Shown here: in pieces, positions 20,810 through 30,245 of the stretch | Layout: each line of letters opens with the position of its first letter | How positions within the stretch are numbered: the first letter of the stretch is position 1 | Origin: Nitratireductor pacificus pht-3B | GTDB lineage: Bacteria > Pseudomonadota > Alphaproteobacteria > Rhizobiales > Rhizobiaceae | NCBI RefSeq assembly: GCF_000300335.1 | Contig: NZ_AMRM01000031.1 | Location: 1 to 41,421, forward strand | Direction: 5' to 3' | Length of the DNA stretch: 41,421 bases | Notes under the pieces: model-generated | What the model saw: the letters and a program-made list of their open reading frames with translations, nothing else | The model's database searches: none | What the model was told of the DNA's origin: nothing | Made by a program: the position numbers and the translations under genes

Positions 20810-21685
20810 ATGACGAAGCTTCGCAAGGCTGTGTTTCCCGTGGCCGGTCTGGGTACGCGTTTCCTGCCGGCGACGAAGGCCGTTCCGAAGGAAATGCTGA
20901 CGGTGGTCGACAAGCCCGTGATCCAGTATGTCGTGGACGAGGCCCGTCAGGCCGGGATCGAGCATTTCATATTCGTCACCGGACGCAACAAGACGGTTAT
21001 CGAGGATCACTTCGATATCCAGGTGGAACTGTACGATACGCTGGCGCGCCGGGGCAAGGACGACGTGCTGGACCGGCTGCGCAGCATGCAGCCCGAGCCG
21101 GGCCAGACGAGCTTCACCCGCCAGCAGGAGCCGTTAGGGCTGGGGCATGCGGTGTGGTGCGCGCGCGAACTGGTCGGCAACGAACCGTTTGCCCTGCTTC
21201 TGCCGGACATGATCATGCAGTCGGAACCGGGCTGCCTCAAGCAGATGGTCGATCTCTTCAACGAGACGGGCGGCAACGTCCTGGCGGTTGAGGAGTGCGA
21301 GCCGTCGCAGACCCACAAATACGGCATCGTTGGGCGCGGCGAGAGGGTGGCCGGCGGCTTCGCGATCAACGCCATGGTCGAGAAGCCGAAGCCGGAAGAC
21401 GCGCCGTCGAACTTCTACATCAACGGCCGCTACATCCTGCAGCCGGAGATTTTCGCGCTGCTCGAACGTCAGGAGCGTGGCGCGGGCGGCGAGATCCAGC
21501 TCACCGACGCGATGCTGAAGCTGCTGCGCGAACAGCCCTTCCACGGCCATCACTTCACGGGCCGCACCTTCGATTGCGGTTCGCCGGAAGGGTTTGTCGA
21601 GGCCAATCTTGCCTTTGCGCTGGCGCGCCCGGACCTCAAGGATCACATCGTGCGCTACATGGAAGCCTCAACCGGCCGCCGCTGA
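20810..21685 (+). CDS. galU: UTP-glucose-1-phosphate uridylyltransferase
   Basis: A 291-residue nucleotidyltransferase. '[22 protein letters not shown]' (about 9-30) is the nucleotide-binding loop, '[12 protein letters not shown]' and '[13 protein letters not shown]' contact the sugar phosphate, and '[20 protein letters not shown]' is the family signature with catalytic Lys. It makes UDP-glucose for surface polysaccharides and lipids. GGAGG lies 8 bases before the ATG. It is followed by convergent outer-membrane and downstream kpsF genes, a neighbourhood fitting envelope polysaccharide synthesis. Confidence 0.96.
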   Translation: MTKLRKAVFPVAGLGTRFLPATKAVPKEMLTVVDKPVIQYVVDEARQAGIEHFIFVTGRNKTVIEDHFDIQVELYDTLARRGKDDVLDRLRSMQPEPGQTSFTRQQEPLGLGHAVWCARELVGNEPFALLLPDMIMQSEPGCLKQMVDLFNETGGNVLAVEECEPSQTHKYGIVGRGERVAGGFAINAMVEKPKPEDAPSNFYINGRYILQPEIFALLERQERGAGGEIQLTDAMLKLLREQPFHGHHFTGRTFDCGSPEGFVEANLAFALARPDLKDHIVRYMEASTGRR

Positions 21686-21725
21686 GGGTCGACGTCCGGG
21701 AACAGGCTCCGGTCGGTCCCGAACC

Positions 21726-23429
21726 CTAGCGCTGCATCCTCATGCCGAGGAAGACGCTGGTGGCGTCATAGTCGCGGCCCGGCAGGCTGCTGGTGCGCGT
21801 CTCGTAGCGGGCGCGCCCCGTCAGGCCAAGGGTGCGGTTAAGCCACCAGGTCATTCCCGCCTGGCCGCTCAGCGTCAGGTCGTGCGCGCCGTCATTGTAT
21901 TCACGCCATGATGCGCCGGCCGCGGCCTCGGCCGTGAGATTGGCGCGGATCTGGCGTTCGAGGCGCAGGTTGGCGGCATAGAGGATCGAACCGCTTTCGC
22001 CGGCATTCGTCGTGCCCTCGATGGTGGTGGAGCCGTCGAGGCCGACCGTCGTTCCGCGCTCGGGCGACCAGTTCAGGCTGGCCGCAAGCGCAAGGCCGGA
22101 GACGGTGTCGAGCCGGTCGTCGTCCAGATCCTCGCTGATCCAGCCGAGCGAGGCTTCGCCCGACAGTTTCTCCTCGATGTCGAGCATCACGCCGGCGCGC
22201 GCGGCATAGCGGTTGGCGGAGCGCTCGTAGCCGGCGCTGTCCTGTTTCAGATCGTAGAAGCGGCGGCCGATTTCCGCCTCGACGAACGGGGTCAGGGCGG
22301 GTGAGACCTGATAGCCGACGCGCAGGCGCAAGGCGGCAAGCGTGGCGTCCCGCTCTTTCTGCGAGAGCGTGCCGCCACCCGTCAGGTCCGCGTCGCCGTA
22401 GATCTCGCGCGTCACCGAACCCATTGCGCTGAGCCTCAGCCGGCCAAGCTCCTTGGCGAGGCCGAGGCTGCCGTCGATGGTATGTCGCAGAGGCTGGTCC
22501 TCGACGCCGGAGATGATCACCGGCGCCGATGCCGATTCGGGGCGCACAGCGTAGCCGAGGCTGGCCAGAGCCGTGTAGTCGCCCGCCAGATCGAGGCGCA
22601 GCGTGCCGTTGAGACCGCCTTCGAGTTCCGATGTCTCCTCGCCCGACACCGATTTCCGGTAGATGCCGTAGGCTTCGCCGGTGGCGGCGTGGCGCGACCA
22701 GTCGGAAACGGCGCGCAGCCGCAGCGTGGTTTCCGAAAGCACCGCTTCGCGGCCATTGGCGCTTGAATTGGCGTTCGACGTCCAGCGTATTCCCTGCTCC
22801 AGGGTGGGCGTGACGGTGAAGGTTCCAAGCCTCAGGCCGAGGGGAGCGTAGGGGTCCTCGTCGGATGCGGCATAGTCGCTCTCGATGGCGCCGGTACGCG
22901 GGTTGAGCGCCTCGGCACGCCTCAGTGCCTCCCGTTCCCCCGCTTCATCCTCCTCCGACGGGATCGCTCCGGTGGCGGACGGGTCGACGCCCTGTTCCGG
23001 CCGGGGCGGCGTCGCGTCGCCCGGATAGGCGTTGCGCTCGCTTCTCTGACGGGCGCGTTGCACCGCCGTCGAGGGGCGGCGCGTGGACCTTGAGGACGCT
23101 GTTTCCGGGTTCGAAGCGTCATCCGTCCCGAAAAGGCTTCGGTCGTCCCGGGCGGTGTCGCCGGCCGTGGCACTTTCCGTTGCGGGCCTGTAGCTGGGCG
23201 TCGGAAGGCCGGTCGATTGCCGCGCGCGGTCGGCGCGATCGGCGGCGCGCACCTGCGCGCCCGGCTGAAGGATGGCAGTGATTTCCGATTCGAGCACGGG
23301 ACCGCGCAGGCCGGTCTCGAGTTCCTGCGCGCCGGCGTGCCCCGCGAGCGCGATAAGGCTGAGGCCCAGCGCCGTGGAAAACCGGAACCGGCGGGTACGG
23401 GCAGTCACTGTTTCACCGGTTCGGAGCAT
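21726..23429 (-). CDS. Outer-membrane beta-barrel protein with disordered N-terminal region
   Basis: A 567-residue secreted protein with a signal peptide ('FSTALGLSLIALAGHAGAQE'). A long, low-complexity Arg/Ser/Thr/Pro/Glu-rich region follows (about 45-190), then from about 200 a run of alternating aromatic and polar strands typical of an outer-membrane barrel ('TPTLEQGIRWTSNANSS', 'GEAYGIYRKSV', 'TPFVEAEIGRRFYD', 'TRTSSLPGRDYDATSVFLGM'). It resembles the BBP2_2/putative-porin-type barrels of Hyphomicrobiales. Function is unknown; the neighbouring galU and kpsF suggest a link to exported polysaccharide. The ATG start lacks a clear ribosome-binding site, so translation might start a few codons later. 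Confidence 0.75.
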   Translation of the reverse strand: MLRTGETVTARTRRFRFSTALGLSLIALAGHAGAQELETGLRGPVLESEITAILQPGAQVRAADRADRARQSTGLPTPSYRPATESATAGDTARDDRSLFGTDDASNPETASSRSTRRPSTAVQRARQRSERNAYPGDATPPRPEQGVDPSATGAIPSEEDEAGEREALRRAEALNPRTGAIESDYAASDEDPYAPLGLRLGTFTVTPTLEQGIRWTSNANSSANGREAVLSETTLRLRAVSDWSRHAATGEAYGIYRKSVSGEETSELEGGLNGTLRLDLAGDYTALASLGYAVRPESASAPVIISGVEDQPLRHTIDGSLGLAKELGRLRLSAMGSVTREIYGDADLTGGGTLSQKERDATLAALRLRVGYQVSPALTPFVEAEIGRRFYDLKQDSAGYERSANRYAARAGVMLDIEEKLSGEASLGWISEDLDDDRLDTVSGLALAASLNWSPERGTTVGLDGSTTIEGTTNAGESGSILYAANLRLERQIRANLTAEAAAGASWREYNDGAHDLTLSGQAGMTWWLNRTLGLTGRARYETRTSSLPGRDYDATSVFLGMRMQR

Positions 23430-23584
23430 TGATTTTCAGGCACTTGACGACGCAACCATGACGATACGTTTAGTGAACGGTAAACAAATGCGGTTAATGG
23501 GAGGTTTCCGGCAGCGCGAAACTGCCCGGGCAAATGGGCAAACAGGATTGGACAGGCGGCGCCTGTCGGAGTAAGGGCAGTTTC

Positions 23585-24580
23585 ATGCTCAAGCACAACA
23601 CCATGACCATCGACCGGCGCAGCGTCATCGAATCCGCCGTACGCACGCTCGAAACGGAACAGGCCGGCCTCCAGGCGCTGGCCGAGGCGCTGGACAACGG
23701 GCTGGCAGAGCCCTTCGCGAAGGCGGTTCAGACCGTTTCGCAGATCAGCGGGCGGCTCATCGTCACCGGGGTGGGCAAAAGCGGCCATATCGGTTCGAAG
23801 ATCGCCGCCACGCTGGCTTCAACGGGAACGCCGGCCTTTTTCGTCCACCCGGCGGAAGCCAATCACGGCGATCTCGGCATGATCGGCCGCGACGATGCGA
23901 TCCTCGCCATGTCGTGGTCGGGGGAGACGACCGAATTGCAGGGGATCGTCGCCTATGCGCGCCGCTTCGCTATTCCGCTGATCGCCATCACGGCCGGCAC
24001 CAGCTCGGCGCTCGCCAAGGAAGCGACGGTCGTGCTCGGCCTGCCGCGCGCGCCGGAAGCCTGCCCGCACGGGCTTGCGCCGACCACGTCGACAGTGCTG
24101 CAACTGGTGATCGGCGATGCGCTGGCGGTCGCGCTCCTGGAGGCGCGGGGTTTTACGGCCGACCATTTCCGCACCTTCCACCCGGGCGGGCAGCTGGGCG
24201 CGAAACTGACCCAGGTGCGCAACATCATGCATCAGGGCGACGAGCTGCCGCTGGCGGCGAGCGGCGCGCTGATGCGCGAAGCGATCCTGGAAATGACCCA
24301 GAAGGGGTTCGGCTGCGTCGGCATCGTCGATGCCGAAGGCGTGCTGATCGGCATCATCACCGATGGCGATCTGCGCCGCCATATCGACAGCGAGCTGCTG
24401 TCGATGACCGTCGATCAGGTGATGACGCCAAACCCCAAGACCATCGCCCCCGACATGCTGGCGGAAAGCGCCCTGCAACTCGTCAACTCGTCCTCGATCA
24501 CCACGCTGATGGTCGTCGAGGATCGCAAGCCGTGCGGCGTCATCCACCTGCACGACCTGCTGCGCATTGGCGCTGCCTGA
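23585..24580 (+). CDS. kpsF: Arabinose-5-phosphate isomerase (KpsF/GutQ/KdsD family)
   Basis: A 331-residue sugar isomerase. The SIS domain (about 45-185) carries 'GRLIVTGVGKSGHIGSKIAATLASTGTPAFFVH' and 'ILAMSWSGETTEL'. 'FHPGGQLGAKL' is the family signature. Two CBS domains (about 210-325) follow. It converts ribulose 5-phosphate to arabinose 5-phosphate, the first step to Kdo for lipopolysaccharide. The ATG at 23585 has an AAGGG 8 bases upstream; a downstream ATG at 23603 is also possible. It is divergent from the outer-membrane barrel gene and followed by palindromic element F. Confidence 0.94.
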   Translation: MLKHNTMTIDRRSVIESAVRTLETEQAGLQALAEALDNGLAEPFAKAVQTVSQISGRLIVTGVGKSGHIGSKIAATLASTGTPAFFVHPAEANHGDLGMIGRDDAILAMSWSGETTELQGIVAYARRFAIPLIAITAGTSSALAKEATVVLGLPRAPEACPHGLAPTTSTVLQLVIGDALAVALLEARGFTADHFRTFHPGGQLGAKLTQVRNIMHQGDELPLAASGALMREAILEMTQKGFGCVGIVDAEGVLIGIITDGDLRRHIDSELLSMTVDQVMTPNPKTIAPDMLAESALQLVNSSSITTLMVVEDRKPCGVIHLHDLLRIGAA

Positions 24581-24599
24581 TCGCGGAGCAGCGAAGGCA

Positions 24600-24640
24600 T
24601 AGACCCGCTCGACATTTCACCGAAACGTCGAGCGGATTCA
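24600..24640. repeat. Palindromic element, copy F, bidirectional hairpin between kpsF and nfeD
   Basis: CCGCTCGAC (24605-24613) pairs with GTCGAGCGG (24627-24635), extended inside by TTTC/GAAA with one mismatch. It begins TAGACCCG like palindrome 2 of copy C, and lies between convergent genes, ending 2 bases before the minus-strand stop of the NfeD gene. No T-run is present. Confidence 0.65.
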
Positions 24641-25099
24641 AGCCGCCTCGATCTCCAGCGTTCCGTTCCTGACCGCGACGATCCTGACCTGCGCCCCGGC
24701 CGCCATGTCGGGGCCGCTGACGCGCCAGATCGTGTCGTCCAGGCGAACCCGGCCGAAGCCGTTCTCTATGGCTGTCTCGAGGCGCGCGGTGCGGCCGACC
24801 AACTGCTCCGCGCGGCGGTTGAGGAGCGGCTGGTCCGTCTCCTCGTTGCGGCGCGAATCCATCAGTCGCTTGCCCGCGTAGGCGGAGATCAGGGACAGGG
24901 CGAGGAAGACCAGCACCTGCACCTGCCAGCTCCAGAAATCCTTTCCCCAGAGCTGGATCGAGATGGCGCCGGTCAAGAGCGCGGCGATGCCGATCCACAG
25001 GAGGAAGACGCCGGAGACGAGGATTTCCGCGGCAAGCAGCACAAAGCCGAGGAGCATCCAGTTCCAGGGACCGAGTTCGGAGAAGATGTGCAGGAGCAT
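24638..25099 (-). CDS. NfeD family membrane protein
   Basis: A 153-residue short-form NfeD protein with two or three N-terminal membrane helices ('WNWMLLGFVLLAAEILVSGVF', 'LWIGIAALLTGAISIQL', 'WQVQVLVFLALSLISAYAG') and a C-terminal OB-fold ('QLVGRTARLETAIENGFGRVRLDDTIWRVSGPDMAAGAQVRIVAVRNGTLEI'). The short forms pair with SPFH/stomatin proteins in the membrane. The SPFH gene ends 3 bases upstream, so the two form an operon. Confidence 0.9.
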   Translation of the reverse strand: MLLHIFSELGPWNWMLLGFVLLAAEILVSGVFLLWIGIAALLTGAISIQLWGKDFWSWQVQVLVFLALSLISAYAGKRLMDSRRNEETDQPLLNRRAEQLVGRTARLETAIENGFGRVRLDDTIWRVSGPDMAAGAQVRIVAVRNGTLEIEAA

Positions 25100-25102
25100 G
25101 CC

Positions 25103-26062
25103 TTATCCCTCGACCGGGCCGGTGCGCGGGGGGCGGGCCGAAACAGTGCGCGGACGCTCCGGTTGCTGGCCCGAGCCATCGCCGAACACCTCGCGCGCGA
25201 TGGCGCCGATGCCACCCAGCGAGCCGATCAGCGAGGACGCCTCCATCGGCATCAGCACGACCTTGCTGTTGGGCGCCGAGCCGACGGTCGCCAGCGCCTC
25301 GGTGTATTTCTGCGCGACGAAGTAGTTGACCGCCTGCACGTCACCGGCGGCGATGGCCTCCGAAACGACCTGCGTGGCGCGGGCTTCCGCCTCGGCGCCG
25401 CGTTCGCGCGCTTCTGCATCGCGGAAGGCGGCTTCGCGACGGCCTTCGGCTTCGAGAATCTGCGCCTGTTTCAAGCCCTCGGCTTCAAGGATCTGCGCGC
25501 GCTTGTTGCGCTCGGCCATCATCTGGCGCGCCATGCTCTCGACGAGGTTGGCGGGCGGGTTGATGTCCTTGATCTCGACGCGCGTCATCTTGATGCCCCA
25601 GGGGCTGGCCGCGTCGTCGACGATGCGCAGAAGCCTTTCATTGATCGTGTCGCGGTTCGACAGCAGCTCGTCGAGGTCCATCGAACCCATCACCGAACGG
25701 ATGTTGGTCATGGTCAGGTTGAGGATGGCGTTCTGCAGGCCGGAGACCTGGTAGGCCGCCTGCGCGGCGGTCAGCACCTGGTAGAAGGCGACGCCGTCGA
25801 CGGCGACGATTGCGTTGTCGCGGGTGATGACCTCCTGGGTCGGGACGTCCAGCACCTGCTCCATCATGTTCATCTTGGCGCCGATGCGGTCGATGAAGGG
25901 GACGATGATGTTGAGGCCGGGCGTCAGCGTGCGCGTGTAGCCGCCGAACCGTTCAACCGTGTAGTTGAAGCCCTGCGGCACCGTTTTGATGCCGGCGAAG
26001 ATCAAAAGCAGGACGAGGACCACCAGAACGGGGATGATCACGTCGAAACCGGAAAAGGGCAT
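25103..26062 (-). CDS. SPFH/Band 7 (stomatin-like, QmcA-type) membrane protein
   Basis: A 319-residue protein with one N-terminal membrane helix ('[21 protein letters not shown]') and an SPFH domain (about 25-190) starting '[22 protein letters not shown]'. '[13 protein letters not shown]', 'VEIKDINPP' and '[17 protein letters not shown]' are stomatin hallmarks. A coiled-coil with repeated AEA/REAA motifs follows (about 195-250) and a disordered tail ends the protein. Such proteins form oligomeric microdomains and often regulate membrane proteases or stress responses. Together with NfeD it forms the common bacterial stomatin operon. Its 5' region is divergent in function from hemH, which lies upstream in the same direction. 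Confidence 0.92.
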   Translation of the reverse strand: MPFSGFDVIIPVLVVLVLLLIFAGIKTVPQGFNYTVERFGGYTRTLTPGLNIIVPFIDRIGAKMNMMEQVLDVPTQEVITRDNAIVAVDGVAFYQVLTAAQAAYQVSGLQNAILNLTMTNIRSVMGSMDLDELLSNRDTINERLLRIVDDAASPWGIKMTRVEIKDINPPANLVESMARQMMAERNKRAQILEAEGLKQAQILEAEGRREAAFRDAEARERGAEAEARATQVVSEAIAAGDVQAVNYFVAQKYTEALATVGSAPNSKVVLMPMEASSLIGSLGGIGAIAREVFGDGSGQQPERPRTVSARPPRTGPVEG

Positions 26063-26192
26063 GGGTGTCTCCTGGCTCGGCCCGGCGGGCGCGATTCGAT
26101 GATGTGGCGCAGTCTAGCGCAAGTTCAGCCAAATCAAATGTTGTCGGCACAAAGGTCTTCAACGAAGGGTTGCGCTCCGCGATCCCGCCTCC

Positions 26193-27257
26193 CTACAGCC
26201 AGCCGGCGAGTTCGTGCCGCACCAGCGTCTCGATCACCGCCATGCCGTCATCCGTATCGTTCAGGCAGGGGATATGGCTGAAATTCTCGCCGCCCGCGTG
26301 ACGGAAGATCTCGCCGGCCTCTCCGGCAATCTCCTCCAGCGTCTCCAGGCAATCGGAGACGAAGCCGGGGTTGAAGACGGCGATGGACCTGACGCCCTCG
26401 CGGGCGAGTTTCTCGACCGTCTTGTCCGTGTAGGGCTGCAGCCATTCCTCGGGGCCGAAGCGGGATTGAAAGCAGGTGATCAGGCGTTTTTCGTCCCAGC
26501 CGAGCCGTTCGCGCAGCAGCCGCGTCGTCTTCTGGCAATGGCAGTGATAGGGGTCGCCGCGCTGAAAATAGCTTTGCGGAATGCCGTGATAGGAGGCGAT
26601 CACGACCTCCGGCTCATGGTCGAGACCCGCCAGATGCGTTTCGATGGACCGGGCCAGCGCCTCGATATAGACCGGCTCGTCCTGATAGGACGGCACGGTG
26701 CGCACGGCGGGCTGGAAACGCATCTTCATCAGCGCCTCGAAGAACTTGTCGTTCACCGTGGCCGTCGTCGTCGCCGAATATTGCGGGTAGAGCGGGAACA
26801 TCACGATGCGGTCGCAACCACGCTCCATCAGGCTTTTCGTTACCGTCTCGATCGATGGCTGGCCGTAGCGCATGGCCCAGTCGACGACGATGTGCTCGCT
26901 GCCGGCGAGCGCGGCCGCGAGCCTTTCGCCCTGGGCGCGGGTGAAGGTGCGCAGCGGCGACTCGTTGCGTTCATGGTTCCAGATCTGCCGATAGGCCGCG
27001 CCCGACTTCTTCGGCCGCGTGTTCAGAACGATGCCGTAGAGAATCGGAAACCAGATCGCGCGGGGCCATTCGATGACGCGCCTGTCGGACAGGAACTCCT
27101 TGAGGTAGCGCCGCATCGGTGCGTAGTCGGTCCCGTCCGGCGTGCCCAGATTGACCAGCAGGACGCCCACCTTGCCGACACGTGTGGGCGGGTGGCCGGC
27201 GGGCAGGGGGCCGATTGCCCTGGCGGTCCGGGGATCGATTTTCGTGGGCAGGTTCAT
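26193..27257 (-). CDS. hemH: Ferrochelatase
   Basis: A 354-residue protoporphyrin ferrochelatase. 'GVLLVNLGTPDGTDYAPMRRYLKEFLSDRRVIEWP' is the N-terminal signature, 'HIVVDWAMRYGQPSI' a porphyrin-site segment, 'ASYHGIPQSYFQRGDPYHCHCQKT' contains the metal-binding His, and 'CLETLEEI' follows in the C-terminal helix region. It inserts Fe(II) into protoporphyrin IX, the last step of heme synthesis, at the inner face of the membrane. The 30-residue N-terminal extension before 'VGVLL' (with 'ARAIGPLPAGHPPTRVGK') is common in rhizobial HemH. The ATG lies at 27257 with a weak upstream site, so the exact start is less certain. Confidence 0.95.
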   Translation of the reverse strand: MNLPTKIDPRTARAIGPLPAGHPPTRVGKVGVLLVNLGTPDGTDYAPMRRYLKEFLSDRRVIEWPRAIWFPILYGIVLNTRPKKSGAAYRQIWNHERNESPLRTFTRAQGERLAAALAGSEHIVVDWAMRYGQPSIETVTKSLMERGCDRIVMFPLYPQYSATTTATVNDKFFEALMKMRFQPAVRTVPSYQDEPVYIEALARSIETHLAGLDHEPEVVIASYHGIPQSYFQRGDPYHCHCQKTTRLLRERLGWDEKRLITCFQSRFGPEEWLQPYTDKTVEKLAREGVRSIAVFNPGFVSDCLETLEEIAGEAGEIFRHAGGENFSHIPCLNDTDDGMAVIETLVRHELAGWL

Positions 27258-27433
27258 TCATGGACTCCAGTTATTCCCCGGAAGCTAGCGAAGCCGGGAC
27301 GGTTTTCAATGGAGCCTCTAGCCGCAGGCAGCAAAAACTCGTTTCGAGGCGGCAGTGTTCCCGAAGCCGGCCTTGTCCGTCCGGCCGTCCCACCATACAT
27401 GCCGGCCGAAGTGATCTTTCAGCCCGAGGCCCG

Positions 27434-28024
27434 ATGACAAGCCAGACCTTCCCGCCAATCGTTTCCGAGCGCCTCGAATTGCGGCCCTTCGCCCCTTCCG
27501 ACCGCGCGGCCTATGACGCGTATCACACACGGCCGGAGGTCTACAGGTTCCTCTATGCCCCGGTCCCTGACGCGGATGCCCTCGCTGAACAATTCGCGGC
27601 GGCGATGTCCCTCCGCTTCGAGGAGGACGGCGACACGATGCGTCTGGCGGTGATCCGGCGGGACGATGCCGCACTGCTTGGCGAGGTCCTGCTGAAGATG
27701 GCGAACAAGGCAGCCCTGCAGGGCGAGATCGGCTACATCTTCAATCCTGACTTCACAGGCGCCGGATATGCCACCGAAGCGGTCCGGATGATGCTCGATT
27801 TCGGTTTCGGCCGATGCGGGTTTCACCGGATCTTTGCGCGGCTCGATCCCCTGAACGCAGGATCGGTCGGAGTGGTCGAACGGCTGCGCCTGCGCCGTGA
27901 AGCGCATTTGCTGCAGAACGATCGCTTCAACGGCGCATGGGGAGACGAGTTCATCTATGCGCTGCTGAAGGCGGAATGGGAGGACCGGAGCTCGGCTCAG
28001 CGCCGGCATCGGACAACCGTTTGA
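27434..28024 (+). CDS. GNAT family N-acetyltransferase (RimJ/RimL type)
   Basis: A 196-residue acetyltransferase starting 'MTSQTFPPIVSERLELRPFAPSD', a typical RimJ-like N terminus. The acetyl-CoA loop is 'FTGAGYATEAVRMML' (about 112-126), preceded by 'GEIGYIFNPDF'. 'FGFGRCGFHRIFARLDPLNAGSVGVVERLRLRREAHL' completes the fold. It probably acetylates a protein N terminus or a small-molecule amine; the substrate is unknown. The frame is open upstream of 27434 but the protein-like sequence begins there. It is divergent from hemH and convergent with the nucleotidase gene, separated by a strong terminator. Confidence 0.9.
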   Translation: MTSQTFPPIVSERLELRPFAPSDRAAYDAYHTRPEVYRFLYAPVPDADALAEQFAAAMSLRFEEDGDTMRLAVIRRDDAALLGEVLLKMANKAALQGEIGYIFNPDFTGAGYATEAVRMMLDFGFGRCGFHRIFARLDPLNAGSVGVVERLRLRREAHLLQNDRFNGAWGDEFIYALLKAEWEDRSSAQRRHRTTV

Positions 28025-28066
28025 GCGCCGGCAGACGCCGTCCCGCCTGACCGTTGTCGATAAATG

Positions 28067-28095
28067 AAAGGCCCCGCCTGTCATGCGGGGCCTTT
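28067..28095. terminator. Bidirectional intrinsic terminator between GNAT and nucleotidase genes
   Basis: AAAGGCCCCGC (28067-28077), loop CTGTCAT, GCGGGGCCTTT (28085-28095): perfect 11-bp arms. T residues at each end serve both strands (CTTTCCTT on plus, CTTTCATTT on minus). Confidence 0.9.
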
Positions 28096-28114
28096 CCTTG
28101 ACGATGCGTCGGGA

Positions 28115-30040
28115 TCAGTTGGCGGCGGGCAGTTCCAGCATCGAGCCGATCTCGAGCCGCCGGGCGTTGACGCTCGGATTGGCTTCGGCAATCGCACGCC
28201 ATTTGTTCGGGTCGCCGTAGTGGCTTGCGGCGATGTCCCACAGCGTGTCGCCGGCGGCAATGGTGTAGCGCGTGCCGGCGGCGGCCGATGTCTCGGTGCC
28301 GGTGGAAGCGGCCGCCATTTCGGTGGCTGCGCCTTCCGCGGCGCCCTCGGTCGTTTCCGTGGCGTCCTCGGCTGCCGCTTCGGCGGATTCTTCGTCCTTC
28401 TTCATCTCTCCTTCGGCCGCTGCGACAGTCGCTTCCACCTTGGTGATGCGGCCTTCGGTGAAGGGCTTGTAGGGGATGTTCTGGGCCATATAGTCGGCCA
28501 GCACCTGCTCGAGGCCCGGGCCGTAATCATAGGCATTTTCGGCATTGTCGGCGAAGAGCTTGTAGCCGTCGCCGCCATTGCGCATGAAGTTGTTGGTGGC
28601 GACCGTGTAGGTGGTGTCAGGCTCGATCGCCTTCCAGCCGTCCCCGTCCTTCACTTCCACCGATTTGACGCGGCCCTCGTTCGGCGCGACCGACGGGTCG
28701 AACGCGAAGCGCAGGCCGGAGACCTGCGGGAAACGTCCGGCGCCGTCCTCGATCTGGCTGACGCCGCTTTCAAGCGACGCCACGATGTCGGCGCCCTTGA
28801 TCTGGAAGGTGGCGAGCGTGTTCTGGAACGGCAGGACGCCGAGCACCTCGCCCATCGTCACCTCGCCCTGGTCGATCGAGGCGCGCAGGCCGCCGCCATT
28901 GGTGATGGCGAACTGGACGCCCTGGTCCTTCGTGCGGTCGACCATGGCGTCGGTGACGAGATTGCCCATCTCGCATTCGCCGGCGCGGCAGGTGTCGCGG
29001 CTGCCGTCGACCGGCGCGGCCGTTTCGGCGACGACCTTGTTCTTCAGTTCCTCGATCGGCCCGGCCAGTTCCTTGACGCGGGCGACGACCGCCTCGTCCT
29101 TGGCGACGGAGGCATCGACCAGTTTGACGTCGCCGGTGGCCGAGGTCACCACGCCGTCATCGTTGAAGACCAGGTTCAGGCCGCCCAGATATTTCGAGTA
29201 GGACGCAGCCTGCACCACCGGAACCTGATGGCCGTCCGGATTGTCGACCATGGTCGGGTAGGGACCGGCAGCACCCTGGATCGTGTTGGAGAGCAGCGTG
29301 TTGCTGTGGCCGCCGACGACCGCGTCGACGCCGGGAATCTTGGCAATCGCCTCGAGATCGCGGGGATAGCCCACATGCGTGAGCGCGATCACCTTGTTGA
29401 CGCCGTCGGCGGTGGCCGCCTTCACGGCCTCGGTGATGCCGGCGACATCCTCGATGATCGAGACGTGCTCGCCGGGCGAGGAAAGCTCGGCGGTGTCGTT
29501 GGCGACGGCGCCGACCAGCGCGATCTTCTCGCCGCCCACGTCGAGGATCACATACTCCTTCACCCGGTCGCCCAGGGCCGAGGCGGAGGTCGCCTTGACG
29601 TTGGAACCGAGCACGGGGAAATCGACCGCGCCGAGGAACGCGGCGAGACCGTCCTCGCCATCGTCAAACTCGTGGTTGCCGACGACCATGGCGTCGGTCT
29701 TCATCAGATTCAGGAACTCCGCTTCGACGGTGCCCTTATAGGTGGTGTAGAACAGCGAGCCCTGGAAGTTGTCGCCGGCATTGAGGAACAGCACGTTCTG
29801 CCCGTCGAGCGCCTTGCGCGCCTCGGCGACGGCGGTGACGAGGCGCGCCGCGCCGCCAAAACACTCGCCCTTGTCGTCGTCTTCCGCCGAACAGGTGGAA
29901 TCGAACTTGTTGATCGGCTCGATGCGGCTGTGCCAATCGTTCATGTGCAGGATGTTCAGCGTGTAGTCGGCAAAGGCGGCGCCGGCGCTGAGCGCGAGTG
30001 CCGACGCGGTCAGCGAGGCGAGGGCGAGGCTTTTCTTCAT
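28115..30040 (-). CDS. Secreted 5'-nucleotidase/2',3'-cyclic phosphodiesterase with C-terminal LysM
   Basis: A 641-residue protein with a signal peptide (about 1-29, 'SAGAAFA'). A metallophosphatase domain follows (about 30-320): 'LNILHMNDWHSRI', 'LFLNAGDNFQGSLF', 'MVVGNHEFDDG', 'VGGHSNTLLS' carry the dinuclear metal ligands. The 5'-nucleotidase C-terminal domain covers about 330-530, with 'FAITNGGGLRASIDQG' and 'ATNNFMRNGGDGYK' binding the nucleoside base. A Glu/Ala-rich linker (about 535-585) leads to a LysM domain at the C terminus ('YTIAAGDTLWDIAASHYGDPNKW'). It would remove phosphate from nucleotides in the periplasm while anchored to peptidoglycan. GGGAG lies 8 bases before the ATG at 30040; a slightly earlier in-frame codon was rejected. 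Confidence 0.93.
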   Translation of the reverse strand: MKKSLALASLTASALALSAGAAFADYTLNILHMNDWHSRIEPINKFDSTCSAEDDDKGECFGGAARLVTAVAEARKALDGQNVLFLNAGDNFQGSLFYTTYKGTVEAEFLNLMKTDAMVVGNHEFDDGEDGLAAFLGAVDFPVLGSNVKATSASALGDRVKEYVILDVGGEKIALVGAVANDTAELSSPGEHVSIIEDVAGITEAVKAATADGVNKVIALTHVGYPRDLEAIAKIPGVDAVVGGHSNTLLSNTIQGAAGPYPTMVDNPDGHQVPVVQAASYSKYLGGLNLVFNDDGVVTSATGDVKLVDASVAKDEAVVARVKELAGPIEELKNKVVAETAAPVDGSRDTCRAGECEMGNLVTDAMVDRTKDQGVQFAITNGGGLRASIDQGEVTMGEVLGVLPFQNTLATFQIKGADIVASLESGVSQIEDGAGRFPQVSGLRFAFDPSVAPNEGRVKSVEVKDGDGWKAIEPDTTYTVATNNFMRNGGDGYKLFADNAENAYDYGPGLEQVLADYMAQNIPYKPFTEGRITKVEATVAAAEGEMKKDEESAEAAAEDATETTEGAAEGAATEMAAASTGTETSAAAGTRYTIAAGDTLWDIAASHYGDPNKWRAIAEANPSVNARRLEIGSMLELPAAN

Positions 30041-30245
30041 CGTGGATTCTCCCAATAGGCTCTGCTGCGGTCTCTAGCGCCGCATTGTGACGTTCCGTTG
30101 AAAGACGCTTCCACGGTCATGTTTCCACCGCATATGACGCGATGCAAGCTAAACTTGGGACCTGCTGTCCCGGGACGGATTCGTGCTAGAATGGCGGCTT
30201 CCCGTCGCCTGTCGCAGGACGACCGTACCGGAAGGGGAGGCCACC

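Noticed and set aside
28064..30058. A 664-codon open frame antisense to the 5'-nucleotidase gene
   Set aside because: Composition (G, V, R, D-rich, no domain) is that of a shadow frame; the opposite strand encodes a complete known protein.
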